From contig NZ_GL877878.1 of assembly GCF_000194155.1 (NCBI RefSeq), forward strand, positions 3,725,060 to 3,789,059: a stretch of 64,000 nucleotides of DNA, written 5' to 3'. Under the pieces are notes generated by a model. That model saw only the letters and a program-made list of their open reading frames with translations. It made no database searches and was not told the origin of the DNA. Shown here one piece after another: positions 11,085-20,602 of the stretch; the first letter of the stretch is position 1, and the number at the start of each line of letters is the position of its first letter. The translations under genes and the position numbers were made by a program. This DNA comes from Saccharopolyspora spinosa NRRL 18395. Lineage in GTDB: Bacteria > Actinomycetota > Actinomycetes > Mycobacteriales > Pseudonocardiaceae.

Positions 11085-11714
11085 TCAGATGCGGGTGGCG
11101 GTGGCCAGCCAGGCCGGCACGTCGACGTGCGCGCCGTCCTCGGCCTCGAACACCGCTGCCCGCTCACCCCGCGCGACGCCCCGGTAGGTGGTCAGCCGGA
11201 TCTCCTCCAGGCGCCACCCCTCACCGGCGAAGGCGTCGCGGAGCACGGCTTCGGGGATGCGCGGCCCGAAACCGGGTTCGACATCGGCCAGCGCCAAGAC
11301 GTATACGGTCGCCCCGGGTCGGCACACGCCGTGCAGGCTGCGCACGTACTTCTCGCGATCTTCCGGCCCGAACACGTGGAACAGCGCGCTGTCCACCACC
11401 GTGTCGTACGGCCCTCCGGTCAGCTGCAGCGCATCAGCGACGTCGAAGCGGGCGTCGACGCGCTGGTCGGCGGCGTTGGCCCGGGCCTTCTCGATCGCCG
11501 GGGCCGAGAAGTCCACCCCCTGCACGTCGTAGCCCAGCTCGGTCAGCAGGATCGTGTGCTCACCGGCACCGCAGCCGGGGTCGAGCACGGCGCCGCTGAT
11601 GCCGCCGGCCTTCTCCAGCTCGACGATCGCCGGCTGCGGCTCGCCGATCACCCAAGGAGCGGTGTTCTCCTCGTAGGCGGCGTCGAACACCGAGCGGTCC
11701 ACCGAAGTCTGCAT
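11085..11714 (-). CDS. Class I SAM-dependent methyltransferase
   Basis: A 209-residue Rossmann-fold methyltransferase. Motif I is GAVLDPGCGAGEHTILLTELGYDVQGVDFSAPAIEKARANA (residues about 40-80), followed by DVADALQLTGGPYDTVVDSALFHVF (motif II/III region) and YVRSLHGVCRPGATVYVLALAD (post-motif). It would methylate a small molecule using S-adenosylmethionine; the substrate is not evident. The ATG at 11714 has a GGGGTACGGGT stretch upstream, not a strong ribosome site. Neighbours are decayed genes, and this is the only intact gene between recQ and the SRPBCC gene. Confidence 0.88.
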   Translation of the reverse strand: MQTSVDRSVFDAAYEENTAPWVIGEPQPAIVELEKAGGISGAVLDPGCGAGEHTILLTELGYDVQGVDFSAPAIEKARANAADQRVDARFDVADALQLTGGPYDTVVDSALFHVFGPEDREKYVRSLHGVCRPGATVYVLALADVEPGFGPRIPEAVLRDAFAGEGWRLEEIRLTTYRGVARGERAAVFEAEDGAHVDVPAWLATATRI

Positions 11715-11836
11715 ACCCGTACCCCTTCAAGACTGCCTGAGCTGCCGACGACAGCTTGAAACTTCGACCTAACTGGAAGTCAATCCCCATCGCAGACACC
11801 CTCGGCAGACGACAAGTGCGCAGATAATCTGCACGC

Positions 11837-12273
11837 TTGTGGTTGCCCCGGAAAGGCCCAGCCGACAGCCCCGGGTACCTCCGGTGGCGCGCGACCCCCG
11901 CCTGGCAGCGCAAGATCACCGCCGCGCTCCGCGAGCACGCCCTGACCCGCGCGCAGTTCGTGGAGCTGGCGTCGGCGTGGTGGCTGGCGAACCAGGAAGA
12001 ACGGCCCACCGAGCGCCGAGTCGCCGACCACTCCGGCACCGATCCGATGACCACCAGTCAGGTGCTGCGCGCGGTCGAGAGGAGGGCCTGGTGGAGCGGG
12101 TCGCGGACCCGGGCGACACCCGGGCGAAGCGGATCGCCCTGACCGACGCCGGCCACGCTGCGGTGCGACGCGCGCTGCCCGCCGTGCACGCGGTCGACGC
12201 GGAGTTCTTCGACCGCGTCCCCCGCGAGAACCTGCTGGCGCTGCTGACCAGCCTCGTCCAACCGGAAGGATGA
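11837..12273 (+). pseudogene. MarR-family regulator, frameshifted
   Basis: The first frame (from 11837) reads LRWRATPAWQRKITAALREHALTRAQFVELASAWWLANQ, then RRVADHSGTDPMTTSQVLRAVE, the dimerisation and recognition helices of a MarR regulator. The protein continues in another frame as GLVERVADPGDTRAKRIALTDAGHAAVRRALPAVHAVDAEFFDRVP, the winged tip and C-terminal helix. The switch occurs near 12083, where GAGAGGAGG appears to have lost or gained bases. The stop is at 12271-12273. The pair with the downstream glycosylase remnant suggests a former regulator-enzyme operon, now dead. Confidence 0.8.
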
Positions 12274-12275
12274 CC

Positions 12276-13136
12276 ATGAGCCCGGTCCGCGCTTCGACAT
12301 CCCTGCCGCCGCGCAGCCTTTCGACTTCGGCGCGGCCCTGGCGTACATCCGGGGCTTCCCCGCCGAAGGCCGGCGAGCACCGCACCTCCGACGGCGCGCT
12401 CACCCTCGCCGTCCGCGAGGCAGGCGCGCTCGCTGGTGCCCGGCTGACCGCCGAGGAAGGTGGATTGCGCTGCGAGCTGACCTCGGCCGGCCCGCTCGAC
12501 GAGCCCGCGCTGGCCGCGATCCGCGACCGGTTGAGCTGCCGCCTCGGTCTCGACGACGACCTGGCCGAGTTCTACCGGATCGCCGCCGCCGACCTGGCGT
12601 TCCGGCCGGTCGTCGCCCGGCTGCACGGCTACCCCAAGGTCAAGTTCGCCTCGCCCGTGGAAATGCTTTGCTGGGCGGTCTTGTCCCAGCGCACGCGGAT
12701 GCCGGTGGCCCGCAAGGCGAAGCAAGCCATCGTGACCACATGCGGCAACCTGGTCGTGCTGGACGGCGACGATCTGTGGGCGTTCCCCGAACTCGACCAG
12801 CTACTCGCGCTGGGGCCCGAACAGCTGCTGGAACTGGTCGGCAACGAACGCAAAACCCGCTTCCTGCACGGCGCGCTGCACCGCTGAGCCCAGCTCGACG
12901 AGACATTCCTGCGCACCGGCGACTACGACAAGGACCGCGACCGCCTGCTGGAACTGCCCCGCGTCGGCCCGTGGTCGGCGACCTTCCTGCTGATCGTCCC
13001 CCCCGTCCGCGAAGCCCTGCGAGCCGCCGCCAAGACCTACGGGAAACCAATCAGCGAAGCGGAGTTCAACGACGTCGCCGCCCGGTACGGCATCTGGCAG
13101 GGCTACTAGGCCCACTATCTGCGGGCCCAACGCTGA
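12276..13136 (+). pseudogene. DNA-3-methyladenine glycosylase (HhH-GPD), multiply broken
   Basis: Similarity runs across the whole interval but is interrupted at least four times. FDIPAAQPFDFGAALAYIRGFPAEG lies in one frame, then an extra C near 12371 moves to the frame of GEHRTSDGALTLAVREAG. A TGA at 12885-12887 interrupts GALHR/AQLDETFLRTGDYDKDRDRLLELPRVGPWSATFLLI, which contains the helix-hairpin-helix GPD core. A TAG at 13107-13109 replaces the expected Trp in WQGY(W)AHYLRAQR, after which the frame ends at 13134-13136. The protein would have removed alkylated bases. A small deletion also follows TFLLI. Confidence 0.8.
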
Positions 13137-13152
13137 TGCCCCGCAGGACGAG

Positions 13153-13204
13153 GTGAACGGACCGTTCGTGCCGTCTACCGGAGTCGACAGTCCGTTCGCC
13201 TCAC
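13153..13204. repeat. REP-like palindrome, copy 1
   Basis: The left arm GTGAACGGAC starts at 13153 and the right arm GTCCGTTCGCCTCAC ends at 13204, separated by about 28 bases. It belongs to a family with arms like GTGAAGCGAACGGACTGTTC that also occurs at 13232, 27474, 27563, 37345, 41805 and 41891. Copies often come in pairs. No coding function is visible in this 13137-13432 gap. Confidence 0.8.
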
Positions 13205-13231
13205 GCCATTGCGCCGAAGCTTACGTGGGGT

Positions 13232-13290
13232 GTGCGGAGCGAACGGACCGTTCGAGCCATCTACCGGAGTCCACAGTCCGTTCACCTCAC
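13232..13290. repeat. REP-like palindrome, copy 2
   Basis: A second copy of the same palindrome 79 bases after the first (AGCGAACGGACCGTTC at the left, CAGTCCGTTCACCTCAC at the right). The internal stretch CTACCGGAGTC is shared with copy 1, so the two form a direct pair. Confidence 0.8.
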
Positions 13291-13380
13291 GCCCACGGTT
13301 GTTCTACGGGATCCGGGCGCCGTCGACGCTGGGCACGTTTATGCGTGGGTTCACCTATGGGCATATGGCGATCCCCGCCC

Positions 13381-13448
13381 GTCAAGCGTTCGCGCCTATC
13401 AAGCGTTCGCGCCCGTCAAGCGTTCGCGCCGATCAAGCGTTCGTGCCC
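13381..13448. repeat. 17-bp tandem repeat, four units
   Basis: Four back-to-back 17-base units of the form RTCAAGCGTTCGCGCCN (13381-13397, 13398-13414, 13415-13431, 13432-13448). The last unit contains the stop codon and final residues (GTNA) of the SRPBCC gene on the reverse strand. The array therefore looks like repeated duplication of that gene's 3' end outward into the intergenic space. Confidence 0.9.
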
Positions 13449-13867
13449 AAGAACTCGGCCAACTGGTCCAGGCCTGCCCGCCAACCCGGTTCGACCGCGA
13501 TGGCGAAGTCGTGGCCGGCGACGATGTTGGTGAAGATCAACCGGCAGCCGTCCGGGCCGTCTGCCGCCAGCTCCCAGCGCAGGACCTCCGCGTCCCACGT
13601 GTACTCCAGCAGGTTCGGCGGATCGAACCGGGTGGTCCGCCCCTTCCCCGGAGGCAGATCGTGCCCCTCCTCCGGCACGAATGCCAGGTTGGCGCCGGCG
13701 GCGAAGTCCAGGCGGCTGCGGTCGTAGTCGAGGATCTCCACGAACCACGCCCGCAGCTGCGCCGGATCGGTGATCGCCCGCCACACCTTCGATTGCGCGT
13801 GCGCGAGCCAGCGCTCGAACCGCAGCTCGTACCGGCCATCGTCGAGCTGCCGCAGCTTGTCGTCCAT
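13433..13867 (-). CDS. SRPBCC (START-like/AHSA1) domain protein
   Basis: A 144-residue SRPBCC-fold protein. It starts DGRYELRFERWLAHAQSKVWRAITDPAQLRAWFVE, the usual opening strand and helix, and ends ELAADGPDGCRLIFTNIVAGHDFAIAVEPGWRAGLDQLAEFL. Such proteins bind hydrophobic ligands in a helix-grip cavity; the ligand here is unknown. The ATG at 13867 has a G-rich GGGGGCGGG directly upstream. An ArsR regulator often accompanies this family but none is adjacent. It is divergent from the Clp ATPase gene, and a perfect 25-bp inverted repeat lies between the two. Confidence 0.85.
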   Translation of the reverse strand: MDDKLRQLDDGRYELRFERWLAHAQSKVWRAITDPAQLRAWFVEILDYDRSRLDFAAGANLAFVPEEGHDLPPGKGRTTRFDPPNLLEYTWDAEVLRWELAADGPDGCRLIFTNIVAGHDFAIAVEPGWRAGLDQLAEFLGTNA

Positions 13868-13939
13868 CCCGCCCCCATCAGCACATATTCCGCCGAGAGA
13901 ATATTTCCAGAGAACCATATTGATCGTGGCGGTATGCGA

Positions 13940-13964
13940 CAAGTGGTGACGCGCACCACTTGTG
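13940..13964. promoter_or_regulatory. Perfect inverted repeat, probable operator
   Basis: ACAAGTGGTG (13940-13949) and CACCACTTGT (13955-13964) are exact reverse complements separated by ACGCG. It lies 73 bases upstream of the SRPBCC start and about 100 upstream of the Clp ATPase start. The size and symmetry fit a dimeric repressor site (MarR, TetR or GntR type). The regulator is unknown. Confidence 0.6.
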
Positions 13965-14000
13965 GGACTGGATGGAATTACCTGGGTTCGACTGATGTTG

Positions 14001-14021
14001 GTTGATAACATCGGACTCAAG
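14001..14021 (+). promoter_or_regulatory. HAIR-like HspR operator
   Basis: The actinobacterial HAIR consensus is CTTGAGT-N7-ACTCAAG. Here the right arm ACTCAAG (14015-14021) is perfect. Exactly seven bases earlier lies GTTGATA (14001-14007), which keeps the TTGA core. It is 46 bases before the Clp ATPase start, where HspR would block transcription. HspR control of clp and dnaK genes is established in Streptomyces and Mycobacterium; its use here is inference. An overlapping GATGTT/AACATC inverted repeat (13994-14012) is also present. Confidence 0.5.
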
Positions 14022-14066
14022 TAGATGGCGGCGGAAGCCAGCAACACCGTCGCGAGGAGGTTAGGA

Positions 14067-16556
<2,490 letters not shown>

Positions 16557-16569
16557 TCCGGCACCGCAA

Positions 16570-16602
16570 CGGGGCGGACGCGACGAGCGGCCGCCCCGCT
16601 TT
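16570..16602 (+). terminator. Rho-independent-type terminator after clp gene
   Basis: CGGGGCGG (16570-16577) pairs exactly with CCGCCCCG (16591-16598), and CTTTG follows. It begins 13 bases after the ClpC-like stop codon. The T-run is short, as usual for high-GC actinobacteria. Confidence 0.65.
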
Positions 16603-16653
16603 GCGTGCGGAAGAGGGGATGCACCGTCGCGTCGCGGGGACGATCGGCGCATC

Positions 16654-17004
16654 ATGGCGGGCGTGTCCGATCGCATCGCCGTCTACGGCACGCTCCAACA
16701 CGGCGCGACCGCTTGGCAGTTGTTGGCACCGCTGGTCGTCGGACCGGCGGTGCCGACGTGGTTGCCCGGCGCGCTGTACGACACCGCCAACGGCTATCCC
16801 GCGCTGAAGCTCGGCGAGGATTCCCGTGTGCCCGCACAGGTCTTCCGGCTGCGCGATCCGCAACGCGCCTGGCCGGTGCTCGACGAGTACGAAGGACCGG
16901 AGTACGAGCGCTGCCGGATCGAACTCGACGGCGAGCCGTGCTGGGTTTACGCCTGGCGCGGCCCGGTCACCGGCATGAGCCCGCTCCCCCACGGCTGGCA
17001 GTAG
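16654..17004 (+). CDS. Gamma-glutamylcyclotransferase-fold (AIG2-like) protein
   Basis: A 116-residue protein with the family signature near its N-terminus (DRIAVYGTLQHGATAW) and the later PALKLGEDSRVPAQVFRL and VLDEYEGPEYERCRIEL segments. The YGTL turn forms the substrate pocket, and the acidic residue in LDEYEG is the usual catalytic Glu position. Members cyclise gamma-glutamyl amines or dipeptides to 5-oxoproline. The ATG at 16654 begins MAGVSDRIAVYG; no strong ribosome site is seen, and internal GTGs are possible. It stands alone between the Clp gene and a convergent ArsC-like gene. Confidence 0.8.
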   Translation: MAGVSDRIAVYGTLQHGATAWQLLAPLVVGPAVPTWLPGALYDTANGYPALKLGEDSRVPAQVFRLRDPQRAWPVLDEYEGPEYERCRIELDGEPCWVYAWRGPVTGMSPLPHGWQ

Positions 17005-17059
17005 CGAGAACCGACCGAATGCCCGGCGAGTTGGACAGCTTCCGGCAGCGCCAGGACGC

Positions 17060-17416
17060 TCAGGGCAGCACCGACTGCACGGCTTCCGGGGTCCGGGCGA
17101 CGACCGTGGTGCCGTCGTCGGCCGTGATGATCGGGCGCTGGATGAGCTTCGGGTTCGCCACCAGCGCCTCGATCCACTGGTCCCGGGTCGACGGCTCCCG
17201 CGCCCAGGTCTTCAGGCCGAGCTCCGTCGCCACCGGCTCGGCCGTCCTGGCGATGTCCCACGGCTCCAGCCCGAGCCGTTCCAGCACCTCGGCCAGCTCC
17301 GCCGACGTCGGCGGCTCGTCCAGGTACCGGCGCACGGTGTAGTCCACTCCCGCCTCGTCCAGCAGCGACACCGCCGAACGGCACTTCGAACACGCCGGAT
17401 TGACCCAGATCTCCAT
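17060..17416 (-). CDS. ArsC/Spx-family thioredoxin-fold protein (arsenate reductase-like)
   Basis: A 118-residue protein of the ArsC family. It begins MEIWVNPACSKCRSAVSLLDEAGVDYTVRRYLDEPPTSAEL, with the redox-active cysteine in the CSKC position, and continues PKLIQRPIITADDGTTVVARTPEAV, the family's RP-containing cis-proline region. It could reduce arsenate or act as a glutaredoxin-like reductase; the family cannot be split by eye. The start at 17416 is preferred over one six codons upstream because GGGGAG lies six bases before it. Confidence 0.82.
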   Translation of the reverse strand: MEIWVNPACSKCRSAVSLLDEAGVDYTVRRYLDEPPTSAELAEVLERLGLEPWDIARTAEPVATELGLKTWAREPSTRDQWIEALVANPKLIQRPIITADDGTTVVARTPEAVQSVLP

Positions 17417-17552
17417 CGGAAACTCCCCTGCCACGACGACTGCCGACCTAGGCTATCCGCGCCGCCTGTCACACGTGCCGATGGTCCCTTCACACCAGGG
17501 GCCATCGTTGCAATACTTATCCAACTGACGGATGAGCCGTTGGAGGTGGGCC

Positions 17553-17819
17553 ATGCTTCCGAGGGATGAGCGGCGCCGCCTGCGGGAGATCGAGCAGCAG
17601 CTCATCGGCGATGATCCAAAACTGGCCCGCCGGTTGACCGAGACTAGCCTGTGGCGGCGGCTGTGGGCGCTGATGTCGCTGCGGATGGCGTTGGTCGTAT
17701 TCTCCGCGGTCATCGCAGTGGTGTGCCTGTTCCTAGGCGAAGGCGGTGGCGTGTTGTCCGCCGGGGTGTTGGCCGCGATCGCGTTCCTCTCCCGAACCTG
17801 GCAGATCCGCCTGGAATGA
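17553..17819 (+). CDS. DUF3040 small membrane protein
   Basis: An 88-residue protein typical of DUF3040. It begins MLPRDERRRLREIEQQLIGDDPKLARRL, a conserved acidic/basic helix. Two hydrophobic segments follow (MALVVFSAVIAVVCLFLG and GVLSAGVLAAIAFLSRTW). The start has GGAGGTGG upstream. Function is unknown; the family is widespread in actinobacteria. It faces a decayed aldo/keto reductase downstream. Confidence 0.85.
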   Translation: MLPRDERRRLREIEQQLIGDDPKLARRLTETSLWRRLWALMSLRMALVVFSAVIAVVCLFLGEGGGVLSAGVLAAIAFLSRTWQIRLE

Positions 17820-17841
17820 GCCCGGGAACGCCCGCTCCCGG

Positions 17842-18263
17842 TCAGGCCACGCCTTCCGGGTGGGCGCCCTGCCATCGACACGCCGTCGGCGACGATCCGA
17901 TCGATCTCCGCGAGGCCCTCGGCGGAGAGTTCGACGTCCGCCCGGCGAGGCTGTCCTCGATGTTGCGCGCTGCGCGCACCGACGATCGCCACGCGCACTC
18001 CCGACTGGGCCAGCACCCACACGATGGCCAGCCGGCCGACCGAAATGCCCTTTGTCACGCGCCGCAACCTCGCCGTCGTCGACCGCCTCGCGGCGCAGCG
18101 GTTCGCCCCGGAACGCCGACGATTGCGACCGCCAGTCGTCCGGCTCGAACGTGACGTCGGCGGTCAGCCACCCGTGCTCGCCTACAGTCCGCTGGCCAGT
18201 GGGCTGCTCCACCGCGATCCGGGACACCGTGATGCCGGTCCTGCCCAGGATCGTTTCGCGCAT
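17842..18263 (-). pseudogene. Aldo/keto reductase, deleted and micro-inverted
   Basis: The reverse strand starts MRETILGRTGITVSRIA, an aldo/keto reductase N-terminus, then jumps to the C-terminal third (TADVTFEPDDWRSQSSAFRGEPLRR, ISVGRLAIVWVLAQSGVRVAIVGARS, ADVELSAEGLAEIDRIVADGV). The barrel centre is missing. Two short stretches are reversed in place. 18066-18089 lies between GCGCCGC and GCGGCGC; flipping it gives LRRNLAVVDRLAARDKG in frame. 18170-18201 lies between CAGCC and GGCTG; flipping it gives QPPVLAYSPLASGLTADV in frame. Extra frameshifts occur at AAAGGGCAT and in the GARS region. The original stop (EGVA-TGA) is at 17842-17844. Confidence 0.8.
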
Positions 18264-18423
18264 GCCCCCATGACACCGCACCTGGTGCGGACCCGCACGC
18301 GGATCACTGTCCACAGTAGCCAACTGAAGGGTTTCCGTTTCTGGCGGTTAGGAGTTGTGCGGCGCGAACCGGCGAGCGGTAGCACAATCGCCATGAGTTC
18401 ACCCCCGGCGGTAGGAGAATTCG

Positions 18424-19281
18424 ATGACCTCTGTGGCCTTGCTGGGCACCGGCACGATGGGTGCCCCGATGGCGCGCAACCTGCTGGGAGCCGGTTTCCC
18501 GGTCCGGGTTTGGAACCGCACGCGCGCCAAGGCGGCACCGCTGTCGGCCGATGGCGCGACCGTCGCGGAGACGCCGGCGGAGGCCGCCCGGGGCGCTGAC
18601 GTGCTGATCACGATGTTGTTGGACGCGCCCTCCACGGTCGCGGCGGGCGAGGCGGCAGTCCCCGAACTGGCGCCGGGCGCGGTGTGGGTGCAGATGGGCA
18701 CGATCGGACTGGCGGGTCTGGCCGAAGCACATGCCGCCGCAGGCGGGGTGACGCTGGTCGACGCGCCCGTGCTGGGCACGAAACTCCCGGCGGAGCGCGG
18801 CGAACTCGTCGTGCTGGCCGCAGGGCCGACCGAGGTGCGCGACCGCGTGCAACCGCTATTTGACGCCATCGGGCAACGCACCCTCTGGCTCGGCGAGGAC
18901 GCCTCGGCCGCAGCCGCAACACGGCTGAAACTCGTTGTCAACAACTGGATCCTGACGCTCACGAACGCGGTGGGCGAGGCGATGGCGCTGGCCGGTGCAC
19001 TGGGCGTGGACCCCGCCGACTTCCTGTCCGCGATCGGCGGAACGGCGACGGATTCTGCATACGCGCAGTTCAAGGGCTCAGCCATCATCAATGGCGACTT
19101 CACGCCGTCGTTCGCGTTGCACACCGCGGGCAAGGACGCGGAGTTGGTCGCCGAGGCCGCAGGCGATTCGGTGCGGCTCGACCTCGCGGACGCGGTGCGG
19201 GAGCGGTTCCGGCGGGCCGAAGCGGCCGGCCACGGCGACGAGGACATGGCCGCCGCCTACTTCGCATCGTTCCAGGAGTGA
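18424..19281 (+). CDS. NAD(P)-dependent 3-hydroxyisobutyrate dehydrogenase-family oxidoreductase
   Basis: A 285-residue beta-hydroxyacid dehydrogenase. The N-terminal Rossmann motif is VALLGTGTMGAPMARNLLGAGFPVRVWNRT. The substrate region carries TLVDAPVLGTKLPAERGELVVLAAG, and the catalytic-lysine helix is RLKLVVNNWILTLTNAVGEAMALAGALGVD. The family oxidises or reduces small beta-hydroxyacids. GTAGGAG lies upstream of the ATG at 18424. It is a single gene; its specific substrate cannot be told. Confidence 0.88.
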   Translation: MTSVALLGTGTMGAPMARNLLGAGFPVRVWNRTRAKAAPLSADGATVAETPAEAARGADVLITMLLDAPSTVAAGEAAVPELAPGAVWVQMGTIGLAGLAEAHAAAGGVTLVDAPVLGTKLPAERGELVVLAAGPTEVRDRVQPLFDAIGQRTLWLGEDASAAAATRLKLVVNNWILTLTNAVGEAMALAGALGVDPADFLSAIGGTATDSAYAQFKGSAIINGDFTPSFALHTAGKDAELVAEAAGDSVRLDLADAVRERFRRAEAAGHGDEDMAAAYFASFQE

Positions 19282-19517
19282 AACCCGGATTTCTCGATCC
19301 GTGGGAGCCACCGAGCCGTCGTTGACCTTCCCCGCAGGCGGCTGACAGCATCGTGCTCGTGTCCGGACGCATCGCGTTGACCTTCCGCCTGCACGTCGAT
19401 TTGCGACGGCAGGCCAGCGCAGTCTGTCGTCCCCGCTGAGTTCCTCGCGCTGAATCCTCGCAAACCCCGCAGTTCCGGGGCTATTCTCTCCTGCCCGCGT
19501 GCCGTTTTCCCGCAACG

Positions 19518-20543
19518 ATGGAGCAATCGACCGTGCGTCGTCGTGATTTCCTTGCTGCCCTTGCCCTTTCCACCACCTCTGCCGGACTGCTCAGCGCCTG
19601 CGCGAGCGGTCGGGACGACCCGGCCCAGGCGCCGGTGCCCGCGCCCGTCGACGCCGGACGACTGACGCAGGTGACCCTGCGAGTCGGCGACCAGAAGGGC
19701 AATTCCCGCTCCCTGCTGCGGTCGGCCGGTCTGGACGACTTCCCGTACGCGGTGCAGTGGGCGACCTTCCCGTCCGGTCCGCCGCTGCTGGAAGCGGTGT
19801 CGGCGGACGCGATCGACCTCGGCGGCGTCGGCAACACGCCGCCGCTGTTCGCCGCCGCAGCCGGGGCGAAGATGAAGATCATCGCCGCTTCGAAGGGCAA
19901 CGTCGCCAGCGATGCCCTGGTGGTGCTGCCGAACTCGCCGCTGCAGGGCCGCGACCAGCTCCGGGGCCGCAAGATCGCGGTCGCCAAGGGAAGTTCGGCG
20001 CACGGCCAGATCCTGTTGACGTTGCGCGCGGCCGGGCTCACGGTCGACGACGTCGAGCTGGTGTTCCTGCAGCCCTCCGACGCGCTTGGCGCGTTCAAGC
20101 AGGGTTCCGTGGACGCGTGGGCGATCTGGGATCCGTACTTCTCGCAGATCCAGCTGGAATCGGGTGCCCGGGTGATCGCCGACGGCCAGGGCACCGCCAA
20201 CGGCCTGAGCTTCCAGGTCGCGGGAACCGCCGCGCTGGCCGACGCGGGCCGCAACACCGCCATCGCCGACTACCTGGTGCGCCTGGCCAAGGCGCAGCGC
20301 TTCGCCGACGGCAACCGGGAGCAGCGCGCGCAGGCCTGGTCGGCGGATACCGGGCTGCGAATCGAGGTGACCCGGCGGGCCACCGGCCTGGGGCCGGACC
20401 TGCCGGTGCCGCTGGACGACGCAGTGATCCGCTCTGAGCAGGAACTCGCGGATGCGTTCGTGGCAGCCAAGGAGATCCCCCGCCGGTTCGAATTCGCCGA
20501 GTTCGCCGACAACCGATTCGCGCCTCAGCTCGCCGCCGTCTGA
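19518..20543 (+). CDS. ABC transporter substrate-binding lipoprotein, aliphatic sulfonate type
   Basis: A 341-residue secreted binding protein. The N-terminus has an RRRDFLAALALSTTSAGLLSAC stretch with a lipobox cysteine (LSAC), so it is lipid-anchored outside the membrane and may use Tat. The body matches SsuA/NMT1-type proteins: LLEAVSADAIDLGGVGNTPPLFAAAAG, LRGRKIAVAKGSSAHG and AFKQGSVDAWAIWDPYFSQIQ. It probably binds alkanesulfonates or related sulfur sources. A GTG at 19533 with GGAG upstream is an alternative start that gives MRRRDF. The next gene is an SsuD-type monooxygenase. No permease or ATPase gene is present here. Confidence 0.85.
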   Translation: MEQSTVRRRDFLAALALSTTSAGLLSACASGRDDPAQAPVPAPVDAGRLTQVTLRVGDQKGNSRSLLRSAGLDDFPYAVQWATFPSGPPLLEAVSADAIDLGGVGNTPPLFAAAAGAKMKIIAASKGNVASDALVVLPNSPLQGRDQLRGRKIAVAKGSSAHGQILLTLRAAGLTVDDVELVFLQPSDALGAFKQGSVDAWAIWDPYFSQIQLESGARVIADGQGTANGLSFQVAGTAALADAGRNTAIADYLVRLAKAQRFADGNREQRAQAWSADTGLRIEVTRRATGLGPDLPVPLDDAVIRSEQELADAFVAAKEIPRRFEFAEFADNRFAPQLAAV

Positions 20544-20602
20544 CACGACTACGCCGCTTCGCTGGACGACAAGCAGACTCCGAGGAATCCGGGAGAACAC
20601 GC

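Noticed and set aside
13381..13448. Short tandem array as a CRISPR
   Set aside because: Units are 17 bases and contiguous, with no spacers and no cas genes nearby.
18024..18273. Plus-strand peptides RRNLAVVDRL and LAYSPLASGLL read as a forward aldo/keto reductase
   Set aside because: They are in the wrong order for the family, and the flanking motifs are on the minus strand. In-place micro-inversions of a minus-strand gene explain them better.
19282..19517. A riboswitch before the sulfonate-binding protein gene
   Set aside because: The region has a repeated CGTTGACCTTCC and a weak CCCCG/CGGGG hairpin but none of the SAM or other riboswitch signatures I know.
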